From Lutjanus erythropterus (Eukaryota > Chordata > Actinopteri > Lutjaniformes > Lutjanidae), in NCBI GenBank assembly GCA_020091685.1, contig CM034601.1, forward strand, positions 8,496,419 through 8,560,418: 64,000 nt of DNA, given 5' to 3'. This document shows positions 1-11,712 of this stretch, piece by piece (within the stretch, counting starts at the first letter, position 1; each line of letters begins with the position of its first letter). The notes below the pieces were generated by a model. The model ran no database searches. It saw only the letters and a list, made by a program, of their open reading frames with translations, and was not told the DNA's origin. The position numbers and the translations under genes are program-made.

Positions 1-469
1 ACGGGGTTTTATTGACACATTTATTTGGGTAAATGGTGGCTAAAAAGTTCTTCACATACATTATAGTGCTTTTCTTCAGGATTACAGGTGAGATGCAGTA
101 ATGTTGGCTAACTATGTCCACCTACACTGGTTTGGATTGGACTGGTCTCCGCCGTATACTTTGCATATCCCTGGTGATTAATTTTTTTTCCATCCCTTCA
201 TCACTTCCAGAGGAAGATGAAGTATTTTGACAGCTATTGGCAAGATTAGCATGCAGTCTAGTGTGAATATTCATGTTTTCCCAAATGGATGAATCCAACT
301 GTTTTTGCGAACCCCATAACCTTTCCTCTAATGCCACCCGTGCGCCAAATTCCCCACTGGTGCACAAGAATTTTCAAAATCAGACGAGCAGATTGCTATG
401 AAAGTGTCAGTATGTTGTTTGTTCCTTCCAATGTGTTTATTTTGTCTGGTGTAATTAACTGTAGCATTC
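1..469. other. Unassigned non-coding DNA
   Basis: No gene or repeat family is recognised. A splice-like arrangement (pyrimidines, CAG, then an 8-base stretch and GTGAG) occurs near 70-95, but the stretch is too short to support an exon. Open frames here overlap each other on both strands and show no known domain. Confidence 0.4.
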
Positions 470-1290
470 AGGGGCACAAACAGGCATCAGGCTTTAGTCT
501 TGGAACAAAGACTGGATTCCATACACTCTCCCATTTGCCACACCAAGGGGGTTCTAAGGCAAACGCTTTTATTTTCCAATTGTCTCATCTAGAACCCACA
601 CAGAGGGCTCTGCCAAAAACCCTTTTATATTCCAAAGGTTCTGTTGAGAATCCACCAAGGGGGCTCTAGTGCAAATGATTTTCTTTTGCAATGGTTTTAT
701 CTAGAACCCAGTCAGGGGTTCCCCCACAAACCATTTTATATTCCAAAGGTTTTGCCTAGAACACATTATTAAGTGTCATACCAAGAACCATCTGTGGAAA
801 GGAAGGTGGAAAGGGTCCACCCAGAACCCCAATGAGAACTTTTCAAGTCGAACGTTTCAATTGCACAATTGTTCCACCCAGAACCCTCTCCCGGATTCTA
901 TCCAGAACCTTTCCACCATTGAAAGTTGCTAACCCGTTTATATTTCAAGGGTTTTATTTAGAACTTGCCACAAGTACAAGTTCTACCGAGAACATTTTTA
1001 TATTCCAAGGGTTTCATCTAGAGTCCACCAAGGGGGTTCTACCAAGAAACCCTTTACATTCCAAGGGTTTTATCTAAAAACCACCAAGGGGGTTCTATCG
1101 AGATCCCCTTTATATTGGATACAAAGAACCCTTGATAAAAGATTTCATCAAGGATTTCAACAATCATTGATGACATCTTTCTTACAAAATTTCTGTTTCT
1201 TCAGTAAAGGGTTCTTCGGAAGCAAAAGATTCTGGGTAGAACCTCAGCAGTTTGGAAAGAACCATTTTGGAACTCTGTTTTCCTCATAGG
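470..1290 (+). repeat. Degenerate ~56-bp tandem array (GGTTCT/AGAACC type)
   Basis: The phrase 'ccaagggggttct' or a close variant recurs at about 543, 601, 655, 711, 971, 1028 and 1083. Spacing is 55-58 bases where the units are intact, with 'tattccaagggttttatct' between them. Each unit alternates GGTTCT with its complement AGAACC, so the array is full of short inverted words. The units are strongly diverged, so the array is old. The same family, reverse-complemented, recurs at 37581-38310. Arrays of this style occur inside non-autonomous DNA transposons of teleosts; I cannot name the family. The frames that run through it (289-669, 832-1077) are by-products of the repeat, not genes. Confidence 0.7.
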
Positions 1291-2811
1291 AGGACAGTGA
1301 TTATAGCCTTCATAATAATGTTTTGCGTTGTTTTCTGTTTGAGGTGAGCTGATCATCCAAAGACAAAGTGTTAGTAGGTTATTGATTGTTAGGACCTTAA
1401 AAATATTCTTGTGATGAACACGATTCAGTCGTTTCAGAATCTGAGAGTTTGGCGGGGGATAAGTTTGCCTGATTAAAAAAAAAAAAATAAGTCCACTCGG
1501 TTTTACGTAGTAACAGTTTAACTCAGGATTCAAGCTATTTTTTACATGCGTTGTTTGTCAAAATTGCTTATATAAACTGTTCCATATTCATAGCATTTGT
1601 GTTAGATATTAGGGCTTTTGAAGAAGTGGTAACACGGTGAAATGCATTTTCAGGGCACCTTTCCAATCCTGAGTTCATTCTGACAGGTACAAAGTAAAAA
1701 TTAATAAACTCTTGAGGGCGCATAGGGCGAAAAGGAGGTTATGCGCAATGATTAATCTTTCCCCCACAGCAAAGTTGTCTTCATCCCGACAAGCAGAGGC
1801 TCTACAGTTCCAGGCGTACTGTATTATTTGCAATGAGTTTGCTACATCCGTAGGGAGAAGTCTGCCCATGTTTGTGTCCAGTGTGAATAATTTTTCTTGA
1901 GCCAATTTATGTTTTCCTTTGAAGGGGGAAGTCTTGAGTCTGGGTGGTTGGTGGAAAGCTTTCAAGCCCCTTTGCTTTGAACATCAAACCGCTTGTCTTA
2001 AGATTTGCTCTTAGAGTGAGAAGTGAAGAGCACAGAGTGAGGGGAAAGGAAGGGAGAGATACTGACATGAGGGGAACCAAGCAAGGTGTCAGGTGAGCGA
2101 TTTGAAAGTTCTCCTGAGGGGCTGCACTGCGGGCACAGATAAGGACAATCCCAAAGTGTCATGGCAGCTTTGAAAAGAAATAAAATTTGACTCAGAAAGG
2201 ACATTTCTGAAATGCCGAATGAATAATTCAAATGATGCTTTTAATGAGCATTTCAATTAACCAGTTGTCATTCAGGGATGTAGTAGGGATGGTGTTATCA
2301 CCTGGTCATGTTCCCTCTGTGGCTGCCCCCGTGCTATCGTCTTGTGGAGGGCTTGTCCACAAATGCGTTGGAGGACGTGATTAAACTTGTCACTGAATTA
2401 TGATGCACTGGGGGAAAAGACCTTTTCCTGCTTACAGGGATGATGTTATGCATGTGGACATGGTGTGGTTTGAAATAGCTGCAAAGGTTAAAGATTGTCG
2501 GCTGTTTTATCAGTCATGGACTGCATAAGGCATTAAATTTCTCCTTAAGTGGCACTGTTTCCATCAGAGCAAGCTGACCTTTTATTACAGCCATGCAGAT
2601 AAAATGTTTAGAAAATCCAGTGGCCAACATCTTGAGATGTTCTCCTCATTGTCCAGAAGTATTATGAATGTACTGGTTTATTTTTATCACATGATTGATT
2701 CATTTTAAAGTTGAAACCATTTTTCTCCACTCACTCAAACCAGATTCACATACTGCTGGACTCAATGGGACTTACTCTTCACAGTGGTAGGAGTTTGCCT
2801 CCGATGTCCAT
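1291..2811. other. Unassigned non-coding DNA
   Basis: Apart from a 13-A run at about 1475-1487, no repeat, RNA gene or exon is recognised. Base composition is ordinary AT-rich intronic or intergenic sequence. Confidence 0.4.
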
Positions 2812-3440
2812 TAAAGGGATAGTTTGTAATATTTGATGTGGGGTTGTATGAGGGACTTATCCATAACTGCTACGCCCCCTTTTGGGAATGCAGCAGCCGT
2901 CCTGGTGTAGGAAACTAAGTAATGTCCTAGTGTGAACAGGATCAGTGGCAAAACAAGCTCAGCTTAAAAAGTCAGTATCAGTTATGTACTCTATATTTAG
3001 AATATTTTCACTGCTTTAACTTGCCATCAGACCGCTTTGTCCAAAAGGAAGCCACCGTTATATTAACCAAATATCGCTCTCTTCAAGCCAACCAGACTCC
3101 ATAGCAAAAATTAGCCATTTTAGCTCGCAGGATACTTTAGTTGCAGGTCTACAGCTGCCTCAGCTGGTTAGTTTGTGTTATTGTGTGACTTTGGCATTTT
3201 AAAAGATAAGAGAAGATTCACTAAAGTCACACAATAACACAAACAAACAAACATATCGAGGGAGCAGTCAACCGGCAACTCCTGTGGTCTGTGAGGTAAA
3301 ATGACTGTTTTGGCCAAATGATTCTGGGTGAGTGGAAGACAGCAATATTATTATTATTATACCTTTTTTAAAGTGGCTAAAATAGTTTTTTTTGCTGACC
3401 CTGTCTACAACAGCACATTGCTGAGCTTCCATGCTGGTCT
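2812..3440. mobile_element. Foldback (palindromic) MITE-like element, copy 1
   Basis: The element starts with 'agggatagtttgtaatattt', a typical opening of a common teleost MITE, and folds back on itself. The central arms at 3171-3192 and 3223-3244 are a perfect 22-bp inverted repeat around a 30-base loop. Outer arms also match: 2915-2975 (around 'ggaaactaagtaatgtcc') is the imperfect reverse complement of 3371-3436 (around 'acattgctgagcttcc'), and 'ccaaccagactccat' lies on the left shoulder. The right end is truncated: the complement of the first ~80 bases is missing after about 3440. There is no coding capacity, so it was mobilised in trans. A shorter copy is at 28195-28495. Confidence 0.75.
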
Positions 3441-4865
3441 GAAATAGTATTAACATTCATAAAACCAGTGAAATAAATCATAAAAAGTGGAAAGCGGGAG
3501 ATGTGTGAGCATTTCCATTGCTGATTGTTAAAGCAAAATGTATCAGGTGCTAAGAGTTAAGGCGATCATGAATGTATGGACGACAGAGTGGCCTTGTTCT
3601 TACTGAACTAAGATGAATGGGTCATATTTGGGTGCTCACATCAATGAGTTTTAAAGAACATTGTCTGGTGTTGCACTTGTATTTCGGTCTTTTTGCGCTT
3701 CTCAATGAAGTTGGACATCAAAGCGAGTTAAAATTAGAACGTGATCGTTAACAGTTTTTCTTGTCCAACTCTCCAGTCATGTTGTTCAGTCATTTTCATC
3801 TCTTTTGGCACAGCTCTTAAGCTATTTTCATGAGCAACCCTGTTACCAACGCTTATAGCGAGAATATGAGACAGCTAGTCGTGCATTCACAGAAGGACCT
3901 GCTCTCCAGCGCATCTCAAATATGTCATATTATCTCGCTACTAGATTAACTATTAATTTGTGTCTTGGCTCCCAACGACAGGATTGCAAATGTTTACAAT
4001 GGGCATCGTTTCCAAGACCTATCACTCCTCCTCACGATCCAGAGCTAAATTTCACTCCTGTGATGATGGCCATCTGGTAAGACCCAAACTTGGGAACGCG
4101 TTCAATGCAGCAAATCTGTGTTGAAATGCAACCGTAGACTTCTAGATTCACTGTTGTCCACACTTTGTACTCTTCGCTGGCTACTTATTTTCTCAGTGTA
4201 TTGTTGTCGGTCTTACTCCAACCAGGAGAACGCACGAGCCGCACAGTTGTCGCCTTTTGGCAGTGAGGTTAATCAAAGGGGGACTTTGTAGTGGTGGGAG
4301 TCCTTTTGGTACTGAGGAGGAGCCAAAAGCCACTTCTGATCCTCCAAAGTGGGTCAGACTGAGCGGCACACATAAATTTATATTTAATGTTCCCTGTGGG
4401 ACTGATGCTTTAGACCATGAATAATTCTTCATAGGCAATGGCAGTCTTCAGTTATATGCTCCAGTATACAGTCCGTACTGCACTGTGTGACCTGTCATGC
4501 TCTGTGATTACATATTCTGAAATTAAGACAGCAACTGATTCCTTTTCTCCGTGTTGTTGGTTCTTTTTTATCTTTATTTTTGAAGTACTCTTTGTGGTTT
4601 GGGTTCTTTTGTGACATCATGTGTGCACTTGTCTTTGTAAACCAGTATAAGGGCATCTGTGCCAGTATCAGAAATGCGAGCGTGCCTGTATCTTGTCTGG
4701 ACATTTCACGCCAACCTCAATTGTGTGCTAAGCGTTACTGCACAGTTGGTGTGGATTCATTGGCTTGCGTCGGTGTGTGAAAGTGGCACCACTTTGTGAG
4801 CTGGGTGCATGAAAGTGGCATTGCCTCACCAGTCAATAGCATGAATTATGTATGGCAGGAGAAGG
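3441..4865. other. Unassigned non-coding DNA
   Basis: No recognisable repeat, RNA gene or exon. Open frames at 4193-4438, 4495-4704 (minus) and 4580-4780 (plus) overlap and have no domain or flanking splice signals that convince. Confidence 0.35.
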
Positions 4866-5540
4866 TGAAAGCCATGTTCTGCATCATCTGCAGGCTGTTC
4901 AGCAAATTAACATTTGGACAGCCATTTGCTGGCTTTAGGAGGGGCTCGGGCCTTGTTTAATGGCTTGCTTACAGTTCAGAAATAAATTTCCCAGTCATTT
5001 TTCTTAACAGGTTTCCTCTCTTGCAAATCATTTGCGACTGAAGCAGCCCCACTTTCAGGGAGCAGACTATAAGGCGTGGGCAGTGAACAGGGCAGATGGA
5101 AGTGATCTTTAATTGGCTAGCTTCCTGTCAGGTCTAATCAGGACTGGTGTTCTGTCATCCAAATCCTCCGAAGATTGTTTCTTTGAAAGACAAGCTTTCA
5201 GCCTGACATGTTCATTTTTCCCCTGAAGGCAATATCATTCAGGGTTTTAACCAGCGCCTGATTTGCATAGGACTAGTTCTGCCTTGGCAACACCTGTGAT
5301 TTGATAAAATTGCAGAGGCTGCCTGCATTATTAATCTTGGTGAAATCTAGCATGTCAATAATATGTTGAGTAAAAATTCTGCTGCAAATTACCATATTTC
5401 ACCAAACACAGAGCCTGTTTGATAAGATCTCTTTTATGAGTTTCCTTTAAAAACAGGCAGCAAGCGAGGGACTTGTCACTGGAGTAGCCAATTGCGCTGA
5501 ATGAGCACAGTGGTCTGTTGGTCGGACTGGGAGTTCAAAC
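4866..5540. other. Candidate conserved non-coding block
   Basis: This repeat-free stretch has the texture of vertebrate conserved non-coding elements: no simple repeats, even composition, and clustered homeodomain/POU-like words. These include a perfect octamer 'atttgcat' at 5261-5268, 'tttaattgg' near 5109 and 'attattaatctt' near 5328. This is judged from word content only; no alignment was possible. Confidence 0.25.
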
Positions 5541-5635
5541 GAACACAGCAAGACTAAGACTGAACACCGCAGATTTGATGACAGGGAATACAGAACAAGG
5601 TTCAGTGTATTTTTTATTTTTTTTCACTCATTTGG

Positions 5636-5761
5636 TCGGCCAAGTGGGTCAGAAATCTGCTTGCCAAAAGTCAATTTTTACTATTTTACACTAAACTTTG
5701 TCATGTATTAGCGATTATCAAATAGCAACAAAGGCTAAGTTAATTGTCTAATAGTTTAATC
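5636..5761. repeat. Fragment of a dispersed repeat (acttgcc type)
   Basis: The stretch 'agaaatctgcttgcc...tcaatttttact' (about 5651-5683) matches 'agaaatctacttgcc...tcagtttttact' at about 7799-7830 in the same order. A related 'acttgccctgg' block lies at 6047-6130. The pieces look like remains of one dispersed family, possibly hAT-related. Confidence 0.35.
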
Positions 5762-5995
5762 TAGGGTTGCAACATCTGAAAGATGTCAGAAAATAGTGAA
5801 AAATATTTATACAAACCACAAGGTGATGTTTTTAAATGTCTCATTTTGTCAGTCTCCCAAGATATTAAGATTAATATAATAAACAAAGACAATCTTCCAT
5901 ATTTGAAAGCTGAAAGCAGCATTTCCTGCCATTTTTGCATGAAAAATTACTTAAGTGAATAATCGATTATCAAAATAGTTTAATAGTTGAACTCT
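5762..5995 (+). mobile_element. Teleost MITE of the 'gggttgcaac ... aatcgattatcaaa' type
   Basis: Starts with 'ctagggttgcaac' and carries 'tgtcagaaaatagtgaaaa', 'atgtctcattttgtc' and, at the far end, 'aatcgattatcaaaatag'. This order is that of an abundant teleost non-autonomous element whose ends are rich in ATCGATTA words. The copy is diverged and its termini are eroded. A second, partial copy is at 45265-45440. Confidence 0.6.
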
Positions 5996-6130
5996 TTTTG
6001 TTTTTTTTAACAATATTGCCAGATTTACTTGTCTAACACAGCATTTTACTTGCCCTGGACAAGGAGGCAAGCCTTATTTTTGAGCCCCTGCTGTGTTTTT
6101 TTGGCTCCTGACACCCAGGCCTGAGTCAGC

Positions 6131-7775
6131 TAACTTAGCATTAGCTGTGCGGCTAACCAAGCTAGTGGCAGTTAGTGATTAGCTGGGACATCAGAGGAAG
6201 AAAACAGGAAGTATTTTCCATCTAAAATACGATACAGTTTCACAGAAATCAGTGAATAAAGTCATTACTTTGTGTTTTTGTACAGTAACATTAATCAGTA
6301 TGATCCATGTAGCTAACGTTAGCTTGCTGCTGAAGCAGTACAAAGTAAACTGCCTTGCACATGATCTGCCATCACAGATACCACTTTGCCCGTAGTGAAT
6401 CAGTTCTAGTTTGTTGGCTCATAACCACAGTAAACATAACAAGGTTTGAGGTGGTGAGCATTTTGGATGACACACCGTCATACCACACTGTTGCTAACAA
6501 GCTAATTAATGAATCTTAACTCTGCACCACTAAAAGACTGAAAAGATTGATTAACAGATGGATTCCATGATATTATTGGTTCTGTCTATAAGCACCTGAC
6601 ATATTTTGTTCCACATGAATAAAAATGAACAACTTCTATGATTTTGATGATTTTTGTGTGGTTGTCATATATTGTTAAATAGCTACACAGTATGACTGGC
6701 GATGTGATCTAAAGGTGTTGAAAAGGCACTTTTAATTTCAGCTCGACTTTAACAGAGATTTGATTTTCATCCAAATCAACAGCAGCACATTCCCTTTTAC
6801 TTCTTCCTTCAGTCTTACTCACCATTTTTCTCTGATGGCTGTCATCTTCCTGTCCAACCTTCATTTCCAGCTTCCATTTTCACATGCGTCTTTTCTTCAT
6901 CCTCAGCTATCTGTCTCTTCACCCCCCCTCTTTGCACTTCTTTGAGTTCAAAGCCCATTGTTACTAAGGCATAAAAATATCATGGTGAACCTTGTTAATA
7001 TTACCTTAATGCAGCTCATTTACAAAGCTTAAAATGTTGTGTAAGTTAGTTTATTCATTCAGATGCCCCTCAGTGTTTCCATTGGTTCTGGAGGAAAGCT
7101 TTAGAATCCATTAAACGAAAGAACACATCTCAGGAGTCGTGACCCATGACTGATTTTAAAAGTTGCCTTGAGGCAACCCACCAAACCTTTTTTTCTTTGA
7201 GGGAAAAAATATATTTGGGAAGTTGAAGAGAGGCATGGCACTTGCAAACCTTTCAGCATTGCTCCCAGAAGGCCTCGGCATGGTCTTTCGTCATGCTCAG
7301 ATATTCTTTCTCCCGCGCTCTAAGAGCTTCGAGCCCAGTGACGCCTACCTTCCATCAATCTTGATTCGGGAGAAAGGTCTGCTGCCTTTGGAATAAATGA
7401 AGACCGGTAATAAAGGCTATGCATCCACTGACTGACTAAAACATCTTAACCCCATTCCTATCACTTTCTACATTAGTGACCCTCTTGGGCAATTTGAGCT
7501 GCCTCTCTTTATTACTCCCATGTCAGTTGGAGGCATTTAATATTCCCGTGGCACATTTTTAGCACTTTTTTTTCTGATCACTTTCATATAAATCAGTCAG
7601 ATGTAAATAGCCTCAAGTTCTTTCAGTGTTGATTAAAACCAATTTAACCTGATACAAAGTTTTAAAATGAACATTGGATCCATCAGGACTCGAAACCAAC
7701 AAAACTGATTTCTGGACATTATTCCTCACAGTTTCAATCAATATATTTCAGCTTATTTCAACCAACCAGTTCAGG
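6131..7775. other. Unassigned non-coding DNA with TTAGC-type words
   Basis: Includes 'gctaacttagcattagctg' near 6129 and 'tagctaacgttagcttgctg' near 6311, words common in percomorph repeats, but no complete element is delimited. The rest shows no recognisable gene or repeat. Confidence 0.35.
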
Positions 7776-8040
7776 GTTCAACGCCTTTTTTTCCATTTAG
7801 AAATCTACTTGCCTGAAATCAGTTTTTACTCGCCAGCTTACAGATTTTAAAGGCTGTATTACAGTCAACTGATGCAAAGTTTTGAACTTACCGGACTGTT
7901 CTAGCTATTCTATTATTTATCTTTAACCACTTGGTCATTATATCCACATTAGTGATAATTATCAGAATTATAATTGTATTCATATTTTGTGAAAGCACTA
8001 ATAGTCATCCCCACAATATTGTATATCGCCCAGCCCTACT
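7776..8040 (+). mobile_element. hAT-like MITE remnant ending in 'cgcccagccctac'
   Basis: Its 5' part shares the 'agaaatctacttgcc' phrase with 5651. Its 3' part, from 'accacttggtcattatat' through 'gtgaaagcactaatagtcat' to 'aatattgtatatcgcccagccctac', follows the order of a teleost element whose other end begins 'ctagggctgggcgatat'. That other end is not seen, so the copy is truncated or highly diverged. Confidence 0.5.
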
Positions 8041-9708
8041 GTCAGTGTTTAAATATTATATATGACATTTTCTGATCATTTAAGGTTCGAGGTTGATTTC
8101 ATTTGAACTACTTTATGTACTGTTGAGTTATTTAATCTGCAGCAATGCATAATATTTTACAAGATCATCATATGTTTACATTTCTCAAGAATTTGTGGTA
8201 TATTATAGAAAATGTGCATGTCAAGACCTATATTGCAGAATCCTTCAAATGCTTTGCTTGCTCTCCAGTTATTACCCCACCTCCACTAATTTGTAGAAGT
8301 GGAACACAGTCTCCAAGATGACACTTCTGATAAGGGTTACACATTCGCTGGAGTTTCACAGCTGGAATTACTCTCATCTGCGGACACATTTAGATTTTCC
8401 AACAGGTGCCACGCTTTGCAGCAATTTTTTTTTTTTCCCTCCTCGGTGAACTTTAAACCTCAATTACCACATTTTAGATTATTTCACCTCCTCAAATCTC
8501 ATCTTGTTATGTCAAGCATGATGGATATTATTTCATGTTTGCAACACGGCCGCCTCGTGTCAAGAACTGTTGAGAGTCAGGTGTTACTTTCTCGATGCAA
8601 GTGACATGAGGGAACAAGTCGAAGCACATAACACGCTTGCAGATTTATTTGTTGTTAATTAAGTCCTAAAGAGACCAAATGAGGTTTTTAGATTGTTTCT
8701 TTCACTGTTGGCCCACTATTATTATATCTTTGAGTTAGTAAAAAAGACTGTACTTTTGTGAAGGACACTGTCTCTACGTTTATTTAAAGTTTTACTTTTG
8801 TTGTCAGTAACATCCCTGGAATATTTCCATGACATTTGTTAACTTTTTGCAGTTTTGGAGTTTTAAGCTACAGCACACCACTCGCACTGCACATTTTTCG
8901 GAGGCCGTTGCTCTTTACTCTAGCTTTGAAGTAATGTTTCGGCTTTGAACATCTAAGCCTCGGGGAAATCACAGCTTTTCACAAATATCAGGTTCAGAGG
9001 TTCAGATCCGCGGGAGCTACGGTCTGTGAGTTATGGACTGGAGTTGTTCAAAATGCCGCGCTAATGTCAGCTGGAGTTAATGCTTGTTGTGAACTTGCTT
9101 TGACCATAGTGTACACCTAAATGTCACCTTAAAGAAATCAATAACCAAACAAGAGAAAACTGTAACTTCCGTCGGTGGAAGTTCATGGAGGAGGAGTGAA
9201 TCTTTGGATGTGTATCTGCATGAATCCATGAAACTGACCACCTATGTGCTGAGTTGAACAAGTATTTGGAAAGGGCACCATAAGATTTTTAATACAGTCG
9301 AAACATTTCTCTTTTTTTTAACCAATACAGCAATCCATGTTTCTGTCTTTTTATCTTCTCATATATTTGAATGTTGGCATGCTCAAACAGATTACTGGTG
9401 GACCTACAGTTTGCTTGTTTCAGGAGGGAACTTTATCATTTATGCAACTGCATACATATGACCATTTCTCTTGTTTATTATTCTAATTCCTGAATTACTC
9501 CGATTCCCTAAAGCAGATTAGTTTTTCTCACCTCAGCTGAATTTATCACCTAATGATGGAGATAATAATCAAAAATACCCCTAAAAATCACTCAGCATCT
9601 ATTCAGATTCTTGCAACTATAAGAAGCAAATAAGTGGCTTGCTTTTGTTTAGGTCCACTTACCATTTTGGAAATGTGTCATTGAGCTTTTATTTCTACTG
9701 TTTTATAA
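8041..9708. other. Unassigned non-coding DNA
   Basis: No element or exon is recognised. A frame at 8299-8604 has no domain and contains a poly-T-encoded phenylalanine run, typical of chance frames. Confidence 0.35.
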
Positions 9709-9742
9709 CCCCCCCCCCCACACACACACACACACACACACA
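9709..9742. repeat. C-run plus (CA)n microsatellite
   Basis: Eleven C residues are followed by about eleven CA units. A pure array of this length is expected to be length-polymorphic. Confidence 0.95.
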
Positions 9743-9829
9743 CTTTGTGTTTTGAATACTGAAAGGACAGTCATGATTCACATCATGAAACTATGGTTTT
9801 GGTGGCAGCCAGGAAATGCATTATCTTTC

Positions 9830-10055
9830 CCCGACAATTCTGAGTCAGATTGTTTTCATAAATCATGGACGTTGTGTCCTTTGGACTAAATAGGAAAAAG
9901 ACAATCCAGATTGTTACTGGCGCTAATGTCTAAAGACAGCATCTGATGCTATTGGGATGTGTTAGTGCTCATAGCTTCATGGGTAACTATGAAGGCCCCA
10001 TTTGGAGCAGCACATGCTGCCATCCAGACAATGTCTTTGTCTGTCCCTGTCTCCC
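9830..10055 (+). mobile_element. Tc1-like transposase fragment (pseudogene), plus strand
   Basis: The stretch around 'aaatcatggacgttgtgtcc' (9861 onward) aligns by eye with the reverse complement of 33724-33780, a second Tc1-like remnant, including 'aatccagattgtta' and 'gggtaac...gaaggcccca'. Together they come from the middle of the DDE domain of a Tc1/mariner transposase of the teleost family with 'accccaattcc' termini. No terminal repeats remain here. Frames are broken, for example at 'ggactaaatag', so it is inactive. It lies about 150 bases upstream of the candidate recursive splice site. Confidence 0.65.
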
Positions 10056-10210
10056 AGAGGTATGGAGACAGAGTGGTGTAGTGACAGGTGGGCATTAAAG
10101 CGTGGTAGATGTATGTTTTATATGTTAGATTACACTGTATGGTACATAATAAAAAGGCTAAGTGAAAACATGTGAGGCTGCTGAGTGTAACACAATGAAA
10201 TGCCAGTTGA

Positions 10211-10251
10211 ATAACCCTCCTTCCCTCTCTTTTTCTTTTCTCCTAGGTAAG
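10211..10251 (+). promoter_or_regulatory. Candidate recursive splice site (zero-length exon)
   Basis: A run of about 33 bases, almost all pyrimidines (10214-10244), ends in CTAG at 10246 and is directly followed by GTAAGC. The junction therefore combines an excellent 3' splice site with an excellent 5' splice site and no exon between. This is the signature of recursive splice sites (ratchet points) known from long introns of insects and, less often, vertebrates. A usable downstream donor ('aaggtgatg', GT at 10373) lies at a distance that would suit the short exon seen at vertebrate sites of this kind. If real, the host gene is on the plus strand and this is intronic. A chance match is the alternative. 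Confidence 0.4.
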
Positions 10252-11136
10252 CACTTTCTTTGCTCTCTGTTGGTTGTGGTGATGGAGGAGGGATTGGCCG
10301 AGCGTGCATCCTGTTGCTGTCAGCCCCGGTGAAGGTTTCATGCGGCTGAAATGTGAGGCAAGAGTGATTAAGGTGATGCATTGAGCCAGTGTGCCCATAA
10401 CAGAGATGCTTCTAGCTCTGGTTCTGGCGAAGTCAGCAGTATGAACACAATGGAGTGAGCACACCCCTCCCCTCATCGCACACTCAACCACTGTACACAG
10501 GAAGCCATCCGTAGACAAAGAGGAGAGGGGAGAAGAAAGCAAGTCTAAATCGGAGGGTGTGTTCGCACCAAGGGCCTTGTTTTGTTGGATCAGTGGTGCT
10601 AAGTGCAGCCAGCCCTGCAGGGTGTGCAGGCCACGGCAACTGGGCTTAGTGTTATTCAGTGTTTGGTGGTTCAAAGGCATTTTATTTTTTCATGGAGCTA
10701 TTTTCACAAATTTATATACACAGATATGTGTATTCAATTTGTACTTGTGCACACTGCATTGAAGAGGAGGTCTTCGTATATCGAATAATCAATTCTTCAT
10801 GCTGAGAATCACATAATTTGTAGGTAGAATCTTTGCTTTAGGGGATCAGACCAATGGTTCAAGAAAAAAAAAAGCTTAACTCAAGGCCCACTTAATTTTT
10901 CAGGAGACTTTAACTGCATCTCATCGTCGTCTTTAGTGTTACAATTGGTGGGTCACGACCTCCTCCTCCACCTGTTGTCTCGTAACTGGAGTCAAACACC
11001 GAGGTTAAGTGATGAAGACTGTGGCATTTCCATACCAATGAGCAAACTCCATCAGTGAAGACCATGAGATGTGGTTGAAAACTCCAAACAAAGCTAGTAA
11101 GGGAATGTTGAGTTAAGATTATAATGAGAAACTGTT
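10252..11136. other. Unassigned non-coding DNA downstream of the splice candidate
   Basis: No repeat is recognised. The minus-strand frame at 10243-10680 has an ATG and 145 codons but no domain; its stop codon is formed by the CTAG of the splice candidate. I treat it as a chance frame. Confidence 0.35.
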
Positions 11137-11712
11137 TGATGACACTTTATAATCCCCATCATTAATTAAATTGTAAATTGATAGTTAATTAAGCATAAAC
11201 TAATATTATTTTAATGTTACTACACATTCAAATAATGCTCATAAATGCTTTATAAACCTTTTATTAAGCAATGGTAAAGTTTTATAAACATCAGTTGCAT
11301 TTGTATAATAGCATCCAAATTTTGCGTATAAAGAGTTTATGAACTAATTGTTAACATTAACAGTGTTGCAAATATATGTAATGCTTTCTTAAATGTTTAC
11401 GAATCAGTTGATAATCATAAAGAAGTACTTAATATAGCATCTAAAATTTCATAATGGGTTCAACAATAAACTGTTTTTTAATTTAATCAGAATGTTGTGA
11501 TCATCGCTTATCAGCAATGATACAATGATAAAATTATAATTTTATTTTACACAAACAAATGAGAAAATAACAAATTATAGCATAATTTGCAGTAGCAATT
11601 ATAGCATTACTAATAAGTAACACCATGAATCGTCAGTGAAATAAGAATTGACTAAAGTTGAATTAACTATCAATTTACCATTTATTAATGATGGTTATTC
11701 TAAAGTGTTACC
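11137..11712. mobile_element. MITE with ~55-bp terminal inverted repeats (acactttataat type)
   Basis: The left end 'gacactttataatccccatc' and the following 'ttgatagttaattaa' are the reverse complement, with few mismatches, of the right end 'gaattaactatcaattta ... taaagtgttacca'. The arms are about 55 bp and enclose about 460 bp of very AT-rich DNA with no coding capacity. The termini resemble teleost non-autonomous elements with GGTAACACTTTA ends. No clear target-site duplication could be read. Confidence 0.75.

Noticed and set aside
289..1077. Plus-strand frames through the first tandem array
   Set aside because: They are translations of the repeat unit (recurring F-I-F-Q-G and similar) and not genes.
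10243..10680. 145-codon minus-strand frame with an ATG
   Set aside because: No domain or homologue comes to mind; it lies in GC-richer DNA where long chance frames are likelier, and its stop is formed by the splice-site CTAG.
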